Positions 45,693-54,390 of a stretch of 64,000 bases of DNA are shown here, in pieces. The notes below the pieces were generated by a model that saw nothing but the letters and a program-made list of their open reading frames with translations, was not told the DNA's origin and did not search any database. The stretch is from Janthinobacterium saanense (GTDB lineage: Bacteria > Pseudomonadota > Gammaproteobacteria > Burkholderiales > Burkholderiaceae_D). Position 1 is the first letter of the stretch; every line of letters begins with the position of its first letter. Location of the stretch: contig NZ_JACHCI010000002.1 in the NCBI RefSeq assembly GCF_014200675.1, positions 434,001 through 498,000 on the forward strand, read 5' to 3'. The translations under genes and the position numbers were made by a program.

Positions 45693-46527
45693 CCATCAAC
45701 AGACTCCTTGCCAGGAGCTGGCGCTGCGCTTCAGCTGTGGCGATGAAAAACTGATAGGCATCCTCAGCCTGCCGCGCACACCCGGCCCGCGCGGGGTGCT
45801 GATCGTCACGGGCGGGCCGCAATACCGGGCCGGCAGCCATCGCCAGTTCACCTTGCTGGCACGCAGGCTGGCGGCCCAAGGTTTTCCCGTGCTGCGTTTC
45901 GATTACCGGGGCATGGGCGACAGCGAAGGCCAGGTGCGCGACTACCGCAGCATCACCGGCGACATCGACAGCGCGCTGCTCCAGTTCTTCCATAGCGTGC
46001 CCGCGCTGCGCGAAGTGATACTGTGGGGACTATGCGATGGCGCCACGGCTGCCGCCTGCCATGCGCCACGCGACGCGCGCATCACAGGGCTGGTCTTGCT
46101 CAACCCCTGGGTGCGCAGTCCGGCCAGCCTGGCGCGCACCACCTTGCGCCATTATTATCTGCGCCGCCTGGGGCAAGGGGACTTCTGGCGCAAGCTGGCC
46201 GGCGGCGGTCTGCATTGGGCGGCCAGCCTGGCTACCCTGCGCAGCACGGCGGCCGACGCCGCACTGACCGAGGCCGAGCTGCCGCAGGCGGAGCTGTACC
46301 ACGCGCTGTGCCAGTTTCAGGGCAAGGTGTTCATCATACTGAGCGGAGAAGACCTGGGCGCCCGCGAATGGGACCAGCTGATCAAAACATCGAGTGCCTG
46401 GCGCACGCTGGCCAGCTGCGCGCCATGGCAGCACGCCCACATCGCTGGCGCCAACCATACCTTCGCCAGCGCCGCCTGGCGTGCCCAGGTCGAACACGCA
46501 TGCCTGGCCTGGATGCGCCCATGCTAA
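45682..46527 (+). CDS. alpha/beta hydrolase, exosortase A-associated (hydrolase 1 type, Cys nucleophile)
   Basis: A protein of 281 residues. TGGPQYRAGSHRQFTLLARRL near residue 33 and RFDYRGMGDSEG near 73 belong to the fold. The nucleophile elbow is GLCDG (near residue 115), with Cys in place of Ser, as in dienelactone hydrolase. Acid and base are probably Asp in SGEDLGAREW and His in GANHTFAS near 255. A thioesterase-like release of an acyl group from the nearby ACP is a reasonable inference. Start overlaps the preceding gene, and the stop overlaps the next start. Confidence 0.9.
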   Translation: MADDHQQTPCQELALRFSCGDEKLIGILSLPRTPGPRGVLIVTGGPQYRAGSHRQFTLLARRLAAQGFPVLRFDYRGMGDSEGQVRDYRSITGDIDSALLQFFHSVPALREVILWGLCDGATAAACHAPRDARITGLVLLNPWVRSPASLARTTLRHYYLRRLGQGDFWRKLAGGGLHWAASLATLRSTAADAALTEAELPQAELYHALCQFQGKVFIILSGEDLGAREWDQLIKTSSAWRTLASCAPWQHAHIAGANHTFASAAWRAQVEHACLAWMRPC

Positions 46528-47762
46528 AACGCGTCCTGATGATCGCCTATCACTACCCGCCGCTGCAGGGCGGCAGCGGCATCTTGCGCACCCGGGGTTT
46601 TGTCCGCCATTTACCTGCCCACGGCTGGCAGCCGCTGCTGCTGTGCCCCAGCCCCGGCGCGTATGGGCAAACAGGGGACATCGGCGCGGACCCGGCGATA
46701 GTGCACCGCAGCCTGGCGCTGGACGCGGGCCGCCATCTGGCGATCAGGGGCCGTTATCCACGCTGGCTGGCGCTGCCCGACCGCTGGAGCTCCTGGTGGC
46801 TGAGCGCCGTGCCGGCAGGCCTGCGCATGATCAAACAATACCAACCTGACGCGATCTGGTCTACCTACCCGATCGCCACCGCCCACCTGATCGCCCTCAC
46901 CCTGCAAAAACTCAGCGGCCTGCCGTGGATCGCCGACCAGCGCGACCCCATGCTGGACGATAGCGACAGCGGCGCGCTGTATCCGGCCGATCCGCGCCTT
47001 TACCGCATGCATGGCTGGATAGAACAGCGGATCGCGGCCGGCAGCGCCGCCATCGTCTGCACCACGCCGGGCGCGGTGCGCATGCACCGCCGGCGCCTGG
47101 CCCACGCGCGCTGCGTGCTGATTGAAAACGGCCATGACGAGGAAGACTACAGTAGCACTACACGGCCTGGTGACCGGCCCGGTGAGCGCTTCGTGCTGCT
47201 GCACAGCGGCGTGATCTACCCGTCCGAACGCGATCCGCAGCAGCTGTTCGCAGCGCTGGCCAGCTTGCAAGCACAAGGAGTGCTGGCGCCGCATAATTTC
47301 CAGCTGCTGCTGCGCGCCACCGGCCACGATGCCTGGCTGGCCAGCCTGCTCGTCAACTATGGCGTCACCGGCCTGGTCACGCTGGCGCCCTTGCAAACCC
47401 ATGCGGCCGCACTGCAGGAAATGCAAACGGCTGATGGTTTGCTGTTGCTGCAGGCCGCCAATTGCAATAGCCAGATACCCGCCAAGCTGTATGAATACCT
47501 GCGCTGCCGCCGGCCCGTGCTGGCTTTGACCGACCTGGCCGGCGACAGCGCGGCCAGGCTGCGTTTGTGCGGCATAACCACCATCGGCCAGCTGGACAGC
47601 GCCAGCGATTGCGCGCGCGCGCTGATGCATTTCATGACACTGGCACGCCAGGGCCAGGCACCGCTGGCCAGCGCCGCATCCATCGTCCAACAATCGCGGT
47701 CAGCCCGGGCCGGCGCCCTGGCCACGCTGCTGCATGAAGTTTGCCACCGGAGTCCGCCATGA
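46521..47762 (+). CDS. glycosyltransferase (GT4-like)
   Basis: A protein of 413 residues. The start at 46521 overlaps the hydrolase stop (ATGCTAA). The N-terminus LKRVLMIAYHYPPLQGGSGILRTRGF is a GT-B acceptor-domain signature. The C-terminal half includes LLHSGVIYPSERDPQQLF and the nucleotide-sugar region CNSQIPAKLYEYLRCRRPVLA near residue 320, a variant of the EX7E site. It would add a sugar, probably one handled by the neighbouring acyl/amide pathway. A longer in-frame reading starting at 46023 lies over the hydrolase gene and is rejected. Confidence 0.85.
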   Translation: MLKRVLMIAYHYPPLQGGSGILRTRGFVRHLPAHGWQPLLLCPSPGAYGQTGDIGADPAIVHRSLALDAGRHLAIRGRYPRWLALPDRWSSWWLSAVPAGLRMIKQYQPDAIWSTYPIATAHLIALTLQKLSGLPWIADQRDPMLDDSDSGALYPADPRLYRMHGWIEQRIAAGSAAIVCTTPGAVRMHRRRLAHARCVLIENGHDEEDYSSTTRPGDRPGERFVLLHSGVIYPSERDPQQLFAALASLQAQGVLAPHNFQLLLRATGHDAWLASLLVNYGVTGLVTLAPLQTHAAALQEMQTADGLLLLQAANCNSQIPAKLYEYLRCRRPVLALTDLAGDSAARLRLCGITTIGQLDSASDCARALMHFMTLARQGQAPLASAASIVQQSRSARAGALATLLHEVCHRSPP

Positions 47763-48415
47763 AAATCAGTGCGCTAGTGTTGTTGATGCCTTGGTGCGCC
47801 ATGGCCAGCACAAGCTGTCCGCCTTACGTCAAGCACGATCCGGGCGGCGACTACACGAATGCGCAAGACCGTACCGGCCTGACGGTGGTCGAGCAATTCC
47901 ATTTCAATCAGGGCGTGGAAAAACTGGTGAAAGGCATGACGGGCAGCCTGGGCAACGATATCAGCTACACACTGGAGCACTTCCCCAATCACCACCGGGC
48001 CTTGTCGGCCATGGCCAGACTGGGCCTGCGCGACAAGAGCGTGCAACCGGTGGGCGCGCGCTACACGATCAACTGTTATTTTGAGCGCGCCATCGCCTAC
48101 GCGCCCGCCGACGCGACGGCGCGCTCCGTGTTCGGCAGCTATCTGCTGGCGACGGGACAGCAGGACGCCGCGCTGGAACAATTGCGCGAGGCGGGCCGGT
48201 TGGCGCCCGGGCAGGCCACCATCCAGTACAACCTGGGCTTGATGTACATGAAAAAAAAGGATTATGCGCAGGCGCTGGCCTACGCGCACAAGGCCTACGC
48301 GCTGGGCTTTCCGCTGCCGGGGCTGAAGAACCAGCTGAAAAAAGCTGGCAAGTGGCAAGAGCCACCTCCACCGCCTGTCGCTGAAAACGCGCCTGACCTC
48401 CCTAGCGGGGAATAA
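47759..48415 (+). CDS. secreted TPR-containing protein
   Basis: A protein of 218 residues. The ATG at 47759 overlaps the glycosyltransferase stop and begins a signal peptide (MKISALVLLMPWCAMAS). An N-terminal region with three or four cysteines (TSCPPYVKHDPGGDY, ...INCYFERAI) precedes two or three TPR motifs (about residues 115-195, YNLGLMYMKKKDYAQALAYA). It ends in a proline-rich tail. Probably periplasmic, possibly a scaffold for assembly. It is the last gene of the six-gene operon, convergent with purT 15 bases away. Confidence 0.8.
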   Translation: MKISALVLLMPWCAMASTSCPPYVKHDPGGDYTNAQDRTGLTVVEQFHFNQGVEKLVKGMTGSLGNDISYTLEHFPNHHRALSAMARLGLRDKSVQPVGARYTINCYFERAIAYAPADATARSVFGSYLLATGQQDAALEQLREAGRLAPGQATIQYNLGLMYMKKKDYAQALAYAHKAYALGFPLPGLKNQLKKAGKWQEPPPPPVAENAPDLPSGE

Positions 48416-48430
48416 GCACTGGCCGCTTGA

Positions 48431-49651
48431 TCAGCGGGCGACTGGCTTGACCTTCGATGCCGCCAGCACGGCACGTTCACGCGCCGTATCGATATCGTCG
48501 GCGGTGGCCAGCGCCACGCCCATGCGGCGGCGGGCGAACGATTCGGGCTTGCCGAACAGGCGCAAGTCGGCGCCAGGCACGCGCAAGGCTTCAGCCACGC
48601 CTTCGAAGGCGATGCCTTTTGCTTCCAGCTGGCCGTAGATGACGGCCGAGGCAGCCGGCGAGCGCAGCGCCACGTTGACGGGCAAGCCCAAGATCGCCTT
48701 GGCGTGCAGCTCGAATTCGCTTTGCAGCTGGCTGGCCATGGTCACCATGCCCGTGTCGTGCGGACGCGGGCTCACTTCCGAAAACCACACCATGTCGCCC
48801 TTGACGAACAGCTCCACGCCGAACAGGCCCAGGCCGCCCAGGTTGTCCGTCACCTTGCGCGCGATTTCGCGCGAACGCTCCAGCGCCAGCTCCGCCATGC
48901 GCGCCGGCTGCCACGATTCGACGTAATCGCCCTGCACCTGGCGATGGCCGATCGGCTCGCAAAACTGCGTCTCGATCTGGCCCGACGCACCGACGGCGCG
49001 CACCGTCAGCAAGGTGATTTCATAGTCGAAATCGATAAAGCCCTCGACGATCACGCGGCCCGAATCGACCCTCCCGCCGCTGGCCGCATAATTCCACGCC
49101 GTTTCCACGTCTTGCGGACCATCGAGCCTGGACTGGCCCTTGCCCGATGACGACATGACAGGTTTCACCACGCAAGGGAAACCGATTTCCTGGCAGGCGG
49201 TCTGCAATTCCTGCAAACTGCTGGCGAAGCGGTAGGGTGACGTAGCCACTCCCAGCTCTTCGGCGGCCAGGCAGCGTATGCCTTCGCGGTTCATCGTCAG
49301 CACGGCGGCGCGTGCGTTCGGGATGCAGGTGATCTGGCCAGCCGCTTCCAGCGCGGCCAGGGTGTCGGTGGCGATGGCTTCGATTTCCGGCACGATCAGG
49401 TCCGGCTTTTCCAGGGCGATCAGCGCAGCCAGGGCCACGCCGTCGCTCATGTCGATCACGTGCGAACGGTGCGCCACCGGATGGCCGGGCGCGTTCGGAT
49501 AACGGTCGACGGCGATCACTTCCACGCCCAGGCGCTGCAGCGAAATGATCACTTCCTTGCCCAGTTCACCGGAGCCCAGCAGCATGACTTTGATGGCGGT
49601 GGACGACAAGGGAGTACCGAAGGTGCGGGGAGTCTGGATAGCGTTGGTCAT
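48431..49651 (-). CDS. purT: formate-dependent phosphoribosylglycinamide formyltransferase
   Basis: A protein of 406 residues. The ATG at 49651 gives MTNAIQ. An extension four codons longer is possible. It is an ATP-grasp enzyme: [31 protein letters not shown] at the N-terminus, [15 protein letters not shown] near residue 155, and [17 protein letters not shown] near 285 with the metal-binding glutamate. It makes formyl-GAR from formate and ATP in purine synthesis. Unrelated to its exopolysaccharide neighbours. Confidence 0.95.
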   Translation of the reverse strand: MTNAIQTPRTFGTPLSSTAIKVMLLGSGELGKEVIISLQRLGVEVIAVDRYPNAPGHPVAHRSHVIDMSDGVALAALIALEKPDLIVPEIEAIATDTLAALEAAGQITCIPNARAAVLTMNREGIRCLAAEELGVATSPYRFASSLQELQTACQEIGFPCVVKPVMSSSGKGQSRLDGPQDVETAWNYAASGGRVDSGRVIVEGFIDFDYEITLLTVRAVGASGQIETQFCEPIGHRQVQGDYVESWQPARMAELALERSREIARKVTDNLGGLGLFGVELFVKGDMVWFSEVSPRPHDTGMVTMASQLQSEFELHAKAILGLPVNVALRSPAASAVIYGQLEAKGIAFEGVAEALRVPGADLRLFGKPESFARRRMGVALATADDIDTARERAVLAASKVKPVAR

Positions 49652-49779
49652 GTAAACGATCATGGTGAACGAAGGATGGCCCGGACTATAACAAATGCAG
49701 GCCGCTTTGGGCAGGGTGCGCTCCTATCGTGTCCCCCTTGCCCGAGGTTCTTGCCAATTTGCTTAGTCAATGCAATAAT

Positions 49780-49794
49780 TGAGAATGATTCTCA
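49780..49794. promoter_or_regulatory. Fur box upstream of the FecI-type sigma gene
   Basis: TGAGAATGATTCTCA is a perfect 7-1-7 palindrome that matches the core of the Fur consensus. It lies 22 bases upstream of the sigma factor start. Iron-replete repression of the sigma/anti-sigma pair is the expected result. Confidence 0.8.
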
Positions 49795-49816
49795 GTTAAA
49801 GTCATACCCAAAGTCC

Positions 49817-50329
49817 ATGAGCCACGCCGCGCCACCCGACCTGTCCACCCTGTACAGCGCCCATCACGGCTGGCTGCAAGGCTGGCTGCGGCTCAAGCTG
49901 GGCAGCGGCGCCGATGCGGCCGACGTGGCGCACGATACCTTTTTGCGTTTGCTGCAGCGGCAGGACAGACCACGGCCGCAACCCGTGTTTCGCGAACCGC
50001 GCGCCTACCTGACACGCATCGCGCAAGGCCTGGTGATCGACCATTACCGGCGCCGCGACGTGGAACACGCGTATCTGCAGGCGCTCGCCGCCCTGCCCGA
50101 GCCGACGGCGCCCTCGCCTGAAACCCGTTTGCTGATCATCGACACCCTGGTGCGCCTCGATACGGCGCTCGATGCACTCAAGCCGCGCGCGCGCCAGGCA
50201 TTCTTGCTGGCGCAGCTAGATGGCTTGACGGGGCCGGCCATCGCCGCAGAACTCAATATTTCACTGGCCACCGTCGAACGCGACCTGGCCAGCGCCTGGC
50301 GTGCCTGCTACCGCGTGTATTTTTCATGA
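49817..50329 (+). CDS. ECF RNA polymerase sigma factor, FecI type
   Basis: A protein of 170 residues. Region 2 (TLYSAHHGWLQGWLRLKLGSGADAADVAHDTFLRLL, residues 8-45) and region 4 (PRARQAFLLAQLDGLTGPAIAAELNISLATVERDL, residues 118-155) are clear. The ATG at 49817 is chosen over long in-frame extensions that run back through the Fur box. The start overlaps nothing upstream, and FecR follows by ATGA overlap. It would direct transcription of the TonB-dependent receptor gene downstream. Iron control through the Fur box is likely. Confidence 0.92.
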   Translation: MSHAAPPDLSTLYSAHHGWLQGWLRLKLGSGADAADVAHDTFLRLLQRQDRPRPQPVFREPRAYLTRIAQGLVIDHYRRRDVEHAYLQALAALPEPTAPSPETRLLIIDTLVRLDTALDALKPRARQAFLLAQLDGLTGPAIAAELNISLATVERDLASAWRACYRVYFS

Positions 50330-51264
50330 GGGCTCTTACGCAGGACGACAACGCCGTCGAACAAGCCATCGCCTGGGCCGTGCGCCTGCAAATGCACGGC
50401 CCCGTGCCCGATACCGTGCAAGCCTTGCGCCAGTGGCGCGACGCCGACGCCAGCCACGAACAGGCCTGGCAACGCATCGCCTCCATGGGGGCGCAGTTGT
50501 CCAGTTTGCCGCCCGAAGCCAGCCGCAGCACCCTGGATGCGAGCCTGGCGCGCCGCCGGCAACGCCGCAATGCCTTGAAAATCCTGGCCGTGGCCGGCTT
50601 TGCCGGCAGCGCCACCTGGATCGCCATCGACACGGCCGACTACAGCACCGGCACCGGCCAGCGCCTGACCGTGCAACTCGATGACGGCAGCATGCTGACC
50701 CTCAATTCGGGCACCTCCGTGAACGTACGCTTTGATGGCGCGCGCCGCCTGCTGACGGTGCTGCATGGAGAGATCGCCGTCACTACAGGCAGCGACCTTT
50801 TACATCGTCCGTTCTGGGTAATGACAGCCGAAGCGCGCATGCAGGCGCTGGGCACGCGCTTTACGGTGCGGCACCTGGATAGTCAGCTGACGCGATTGAG
50901 CGTGCAGGAACACGCCGTGCAATTGCACGCGGCGCATGGCGACACGCCCGTGCTGGCGCAGACGGGCGACACCATGCTGACCGACGGCCAGCGCATCTGG
51001 CGTGATACGCAGCTGCATGAAGACCCGGCCGCCTGGCTCGATGGCGTGATCGCCGCGCGCGAGATGCCGTTGGGGCAACTGGTGGCGGAACTGGCGCGCC
51101 ACCGCCCTGGCTTGCTGCGCTGCGATCCCGAGATCGCGCATTTACCTGTCTCCGGCGTATTCCAGCTCGACGACCCGGAACGGGCGCTGCGCGTGCTCCT
51201 GCAAACGCAGCCCATCGTGGCCGTCTACCGCACGCGTTTTTGGGTCACCTTGAAAAAAGCCTGA
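50326..51264 (+). CDS. FecR-type anti-sigma regulator
   Basis: A protein of 312 residues. The N-terminal cytoplasmic part (AIAWAVRLQMHGPVPDTVQALRQWRDADASHEQAW, residues 13-50) is the domain that holds the sigma factor. One membrane segment follows near residues 83-103, then the periplasmic FecR domain (TVQLDDGSMLTLNSGTSVNV) and a secretin/TonB-like short N-terminal-type C-terminus. It passes the ligand signal from the outer-membrane receptor to the FecI-type factor. It lies between the sigma gene (ATGA) and the receptor gene (65 bases). Confidence 0.92.
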   Translation: MRALTQDDNAVEQAIAWAVRLQMHGPVPDTVQALRQWRDADASHEQAWQRIASMGAQLSSLPPEASRSTLDASLARRRQRRNALKILAVAGFAGSATWIAIDTADYSTGTGQRLTVQLDDGSMLTLNSGTSVNVRFDGARRLLTVLHGEIAVTTGSDLLHRPFWVMTAEARMQALGTRFTVRHLDSQLTRLSVQEHAVQLHAAHGDTPVLAQTGDTMLTDGQRIWRDTQLHEDPAAWLDGVIAAREMPLGQLVAELARHRPGLLRCDPEIAHLPVSGVFQLDDPERALRVLLQTQPIVAVYRTRFWVTLKKA

Positions 51265-51329
51265 AAAAGATGAGGGGATATCGATCGCCGCACGGCATAC
51301 AGGGTGAGTCCACTCTTTGATAAACCACC

Positions 51330-53765
51330 ATGACCCACGTATTTCCCCTGCGTTCCCGCCTGGCTTGCGCCGTCACCAGCGCCCTGCTCGTCCTGTCCAC
51401 GCCTGTGCTGGCCCAGCCTGCCAGCGCCAGCACCACCCACAGCCTGCAAATCTCCGCCGGTCCGCTCGATGCGGCGCTGGAACAACTGGCCCGCAAGGCT
51501 GGCCTGACACTGACTTACCAGGCGGCCGATGTGCGCGGCCTGCGCACCGTGGGCCTGGCCGGCAGCTACAGCGCCGAAGCGGGGTTGCAATTGCTGTTGT
51601 CCGGTAGCGGCCTGACGGCCGTGCGCCTGGCGCCCAATGATTTTGCCTTGCGCCCGGTGCCCAAGACCGGCGATGCCAGCCAGGGCAGCGAACAGCAAAT
51701 GGCGGAAATCAGCGTCACGGCCGCCAATGAAGCCAAGCTGGAAACAGAAGGCAGCGGCTCTTACGCAGCGGCGCTGGCCAGCACGGCCACCCGCTTTGCC
51801 CTGTCGCCGCGCGAAACGCCGCAGTCGCTGACCGTCATCACGCGCCAGCAGATGGATGACCAGGGCATTTCCACCCTGGCCGACGTGCTGCAGCAAACAC
51901 CGGGCGTGAGCGTTTCGCATGACGATTCCGAGCGCTATAACTACTATGCGCGTGGTTTTAATCTGAACAGCTTTCAATATGATGGCGTGCCCACCTTCGA
52001 TTTCAGCACCAATTCGAATGGCCTGGGCATCCGCGACATGGCTGTCTACGACCGGGTGGAAGTGGTGCGCGGCGCCAGCGGCCTGATGAGCGGCGCGGGC
52101 AGCCCGGCCGGCGCCGTCAACCTGGTGCGCAAAAAGCCTACTTCCACCTTCCAGGCGTATGCACAAGCCAGTGTCGGCAGCTGGAGCCGCTACCGCGCCG
52201 AAGCCGACATTTCCGGCCCGCTCAATGACAGCGGCTCCGTACGTGGCCGCCTGGTCACCGCTTACCAGGACCACGGCTCGTATATCGATTTTTACAAGCA
52301 GAATAAAAGCGTGGCCTATGGCGTAATCGAAGCCGATGTAGCGCCAGGCACACGCCTGACGGCTGGTGTCGACTACCAGAAAATCGATTCCGCCGGTTCT
52401 TCGTTTGGCCAGAACCCGCTGTTTTACAGCGACGGTAGCCGCACGCAGTTCCCGCGCTCCTTCAATCCAGCCGCCCGCTGGACGGACGCGGGCAGCACTA
52501 GCACGCGCGTGTTTGCCGGCGCCGAACACCTGTTCCAGAATGGCTGGCAAATCAAGGCCGAGGCGAGCCACTGGAAAGGCGACACCGACCAGCTGCAAGC
52601 GAACATCATCAGTTGGGGCCCGTATCCGGACCTGGATACAGGCCTGGCTAGCGTACAGCGGGGCGCCAAGACTTACGTCATCAACAATAATTCGCTGGAC
52701 CTGTACGCCACCGGCCCGTTTAGCTGGCTGGGCCGCCAGCATGAACTGGTGCTGGGCATGAATGTCAGCGACCGCAATTCCGATTACATCGCTTACAGCG
52801 GCGGCAATGTGGAAGTCGATTATCGTCACTGGAATAATCAAGTCCCACGGCCAGCTGTCATGAAAGTCAGCCTGACGCAGGAATACGCGTTCAAGGAATA
52901 TGCAGCCTATGCGGCCGCCCGTTTCAAGCCGGCTGATGGCCTGTCGCTGATACTCGGTAGCCGCTTCAATTCCTATGAGCGTACGGGTAATCTGATCTAC
53001 GGTTCGGGTGACACGGGCCGCGACGATGCCAGGGAAAAGAACAAGCTGGTGCCATATGCCGGCGCCGTCTACGATATTAATCAAACTTATTCGGCGTATA
53101 TCAGCTACGCCAATATCTTCGAGCCGCAATCGGTCAGCGACGCCAATTACCAGGCACTACCACCGACCACCGGCAAGTCCTGGGAAACCGGTATCAAGGG
53201 CGAGTTCTTTGACCGCAAGCTCAATGCCAGCGTGGCGCTGTTCCACATCAAGCAAGACAACCTGGCCGATTATGTGGGCACGGACGACAATGAGCGCGAT
53301 ATCTACCGCGCCATCGATGGCACGACCACGCGCGGTATCGAGCTGGAAGTGTCGGGCCAGTTGCAACCGGGCTGGCAAGTGCAGGCCGGCGCCACCTACA
53401 GCCGTCCGCGCGACAAGGATGGCCAGCGCATCGACACCACCCGCCCCGAGCGTAGTTTCAAGCTGGCCACCAGCTACCGCCTGCACGGCGACTGGCAGCG
53501 GCTGACGGTGGGCGCGAACGTCAACTGGCAAGGCCGCACCTATTACCACACCGTGCTGAACGATGATGCACCGGCCTATGCCGATGAAGGCAGTTTTTCG
53601 GTGGCTGGCCTGATGGCCCGCTACGCCTTCAGCAACAAGGTCAGCGCCGTGCTGAACATCAACAACCTGTTCAACAAGACCTATTACAGCGGTTATGGCT
53701 TGTATGGCAGCGGCTATTATGGCGACCCGCGCAATGTGCAGCTGACTGTACGGGCCAGTTTTTAA
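51330..53765 (+). CDS. TonB-dependent siderophore receptor with STN signalling domain (FpvA/FecA type)
   Basis: A protein of 811 residues. The signal peptide (residues 1-27, ending VLAQPASA) is followed by an STN domain (LQISAGPLDAALEQLARKAGLTLTYQAAD, residues 33-110), the signalling module of transducing receptors. The plug has SVTAANEAKLETEGSG near the TonB box and RETPQSLTVITRQQMDDQGI. The C-terminal barrel ends in ...VQLTVRASF, the outer-membrane terminal phenylalanine. It imports a ferric siderophore and activates FecR/FecI. The specific ligand cannot be told. The stop overlaps the convergent VOC gene by 4 bases. Confidence 0.93.
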   Translation: MTHVFPLRSRLACAVTSALLVLSTPVLAQPASASTTHSLQISAGPLDAALEQLARKAGLTLTYQAADVRGLRTVGLAGSYSAEAGLQLLLSGSGLTAVRLAPNDFALRPVPKTGDASQGSEQQMAEISVTAANEAKLETEGSGSYAAALASTATRFALSPRETPQSLTVITRQQMDDQGISTLADVLQQTPGVSVSHDDSERYNYYARGFNLNSFQYDGVPTFDFSTNSNGLGIRDMAVYDRVEVVRGASGLMSGAGSPAGAVNLVRKKPTSTFQAYAQASVGSWSRYRAEADISGPLNDSGSVRGRLVTAYQDHGSYIDFYKQNKSVAYGVIEADVAPGTRLTAGVDYQKIDSAGSSFGQNPLFYSDGSRTQFPRSFNPAARWTDAGSTSTRVFAGAEHLFQNGWQIKAEASHWKGDTDQLQANIISWGPYPDLDTGLASVQRGAKTYVINNNSLDLYATGPFSWLGRQHELVLGMNVSDRNSDYIAYSGGNVEVDYRHWNNQVPRPAVMKVSLTQEYAFKEYAAYAAARFKPADGLSLILGSRFNSYERTGNLIYGSGDTGRDDAREKNKLVPYAGAVYDINQTYSAYISYANIFEPQSVSDANYQALPPTTGKSWETGIKGEFFDRKLNASVALFHIKQDNLADYVGTDDNERDIYRAIDGTTTRGIELEVSGQLQPGWQVQAGATYSRPRDKDGQRIDTTRPERSFKLATSYRLHGDWQRLTVGANVNWQGRTYYHTVLNDDAPAYADEGSFSVAGLMARYAFSNKVSAVLNINNLFNKTYYSGYGLYGSGYYGDPRNVQLTVRASF

Positions 53766-54262
53766 GCAATCGTGTAAGCGCGCTTGAGCTGTTCTATGTC
53801 CAGCTTCTTCATGCCCAGCATGACTTTCATCACGCGCTGGGCCTTGACGGGATCGGGGTCGCTCAGCAATTTCGACAGGATCAGGGGCACGATTTGCCAG
53901 GACACGCCAAACTGGTCCTTGAGCCAGCCGCATTGCTGGGCCTGCGGCGGTCCGCCCTCGGATAATTGCTGCCAGTAATGATCGACCTCATCCTGGGTTT
54001 CACAATTGACCTGGAACGAGATCGCTTCCGAAAACTGAAACAGCGGGCCGCCATTCAAGCCTGTAAAGCTCTGGCCATCCAGTTCAAATGCCACGGTCAG
54101 CACACTGCCGGGTTCCTGGCCGTGAATTTCCTGCCCTTCCTCACCATAGCGACTGATCTGGCCAACCTTGGAATTGGGAAAGATACCCGTATAAAACAAG
54201 GCCGCCGCCTCGGCGTGGCCGTTGAACCATAAACAGGGCGTGATTTTCTGGATGCGCTGCAT
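53762..54262 (-). CDS. VOC family protein (PhnB/3-demethylubiquinone methyltransferase-like)
   Basis: A protein of 166 residues. The ATG at 54262 (MQRIQKITPCLWFNGHAEAAALFYTG) has an AAAGGGA site. An extension of ten codons is possible. The two glyoxalase-like repeats, FYTGIFPNSKVGQI and NCETQDEVDHYWQQLSEGG...CGWLKDQFGVSWQIVP, match the PhnB-like subgroup. These are often annotated as putative methyltransferases or glyoxalase-like enzymes with unknown substrate. No context clue. Confidence 0.85.
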   Translation of the reverse strand: MQRIQKITPCLWFNGHAEAAALFYTGIFPNSKVGQISRYGEEGQEIHGQEPGSVLTVAFELDGQSFTGLNGGPLFQFSEAISFQVNCETQDEVDHYWQQLSEGGPPQAQQCGWLKDQFGVSWQIVPLILSKLLSDPDPVKAQRVMKVMLGMKKLDIEQLKRAYTIA

Positions 54263-54295
54263 GATGTTTCCCTTTATCGGCAAACTATTCATTCC

Positions 54296-54336
54296 GGGGT
54301 CAGACCCGCCGGGACTCGGCGCCCCCGTCTGACCCC
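54296..54336. repeat. REP-like palindrome (copy 2)
   Basis: GGGGTCAGAC at 54296 and GTCTGACCCC ending at 54336 form a perfect 10-bp stem, with GC-rich sequence between. The arms resemble the outer arms of the element at 28033-28098. It is an intergenic element upstream of the VOC gene. Confidence 0.65.
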
Positions 54337-54390
54337 AGCTCTATATTCATCAACTAATATAGAGAACTTCGTCACCGTATGGCGCACCAA

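Noticed and set aside
46023-46520. Upstream in-frame extension of the glycosyltransferase at 46521
   Set aside because: It overlaps the hydrolase gene for 500 bases and has Arg/Gly-rich non-protein-like sequence; the ATG at 46521 gives the family N-terminus.
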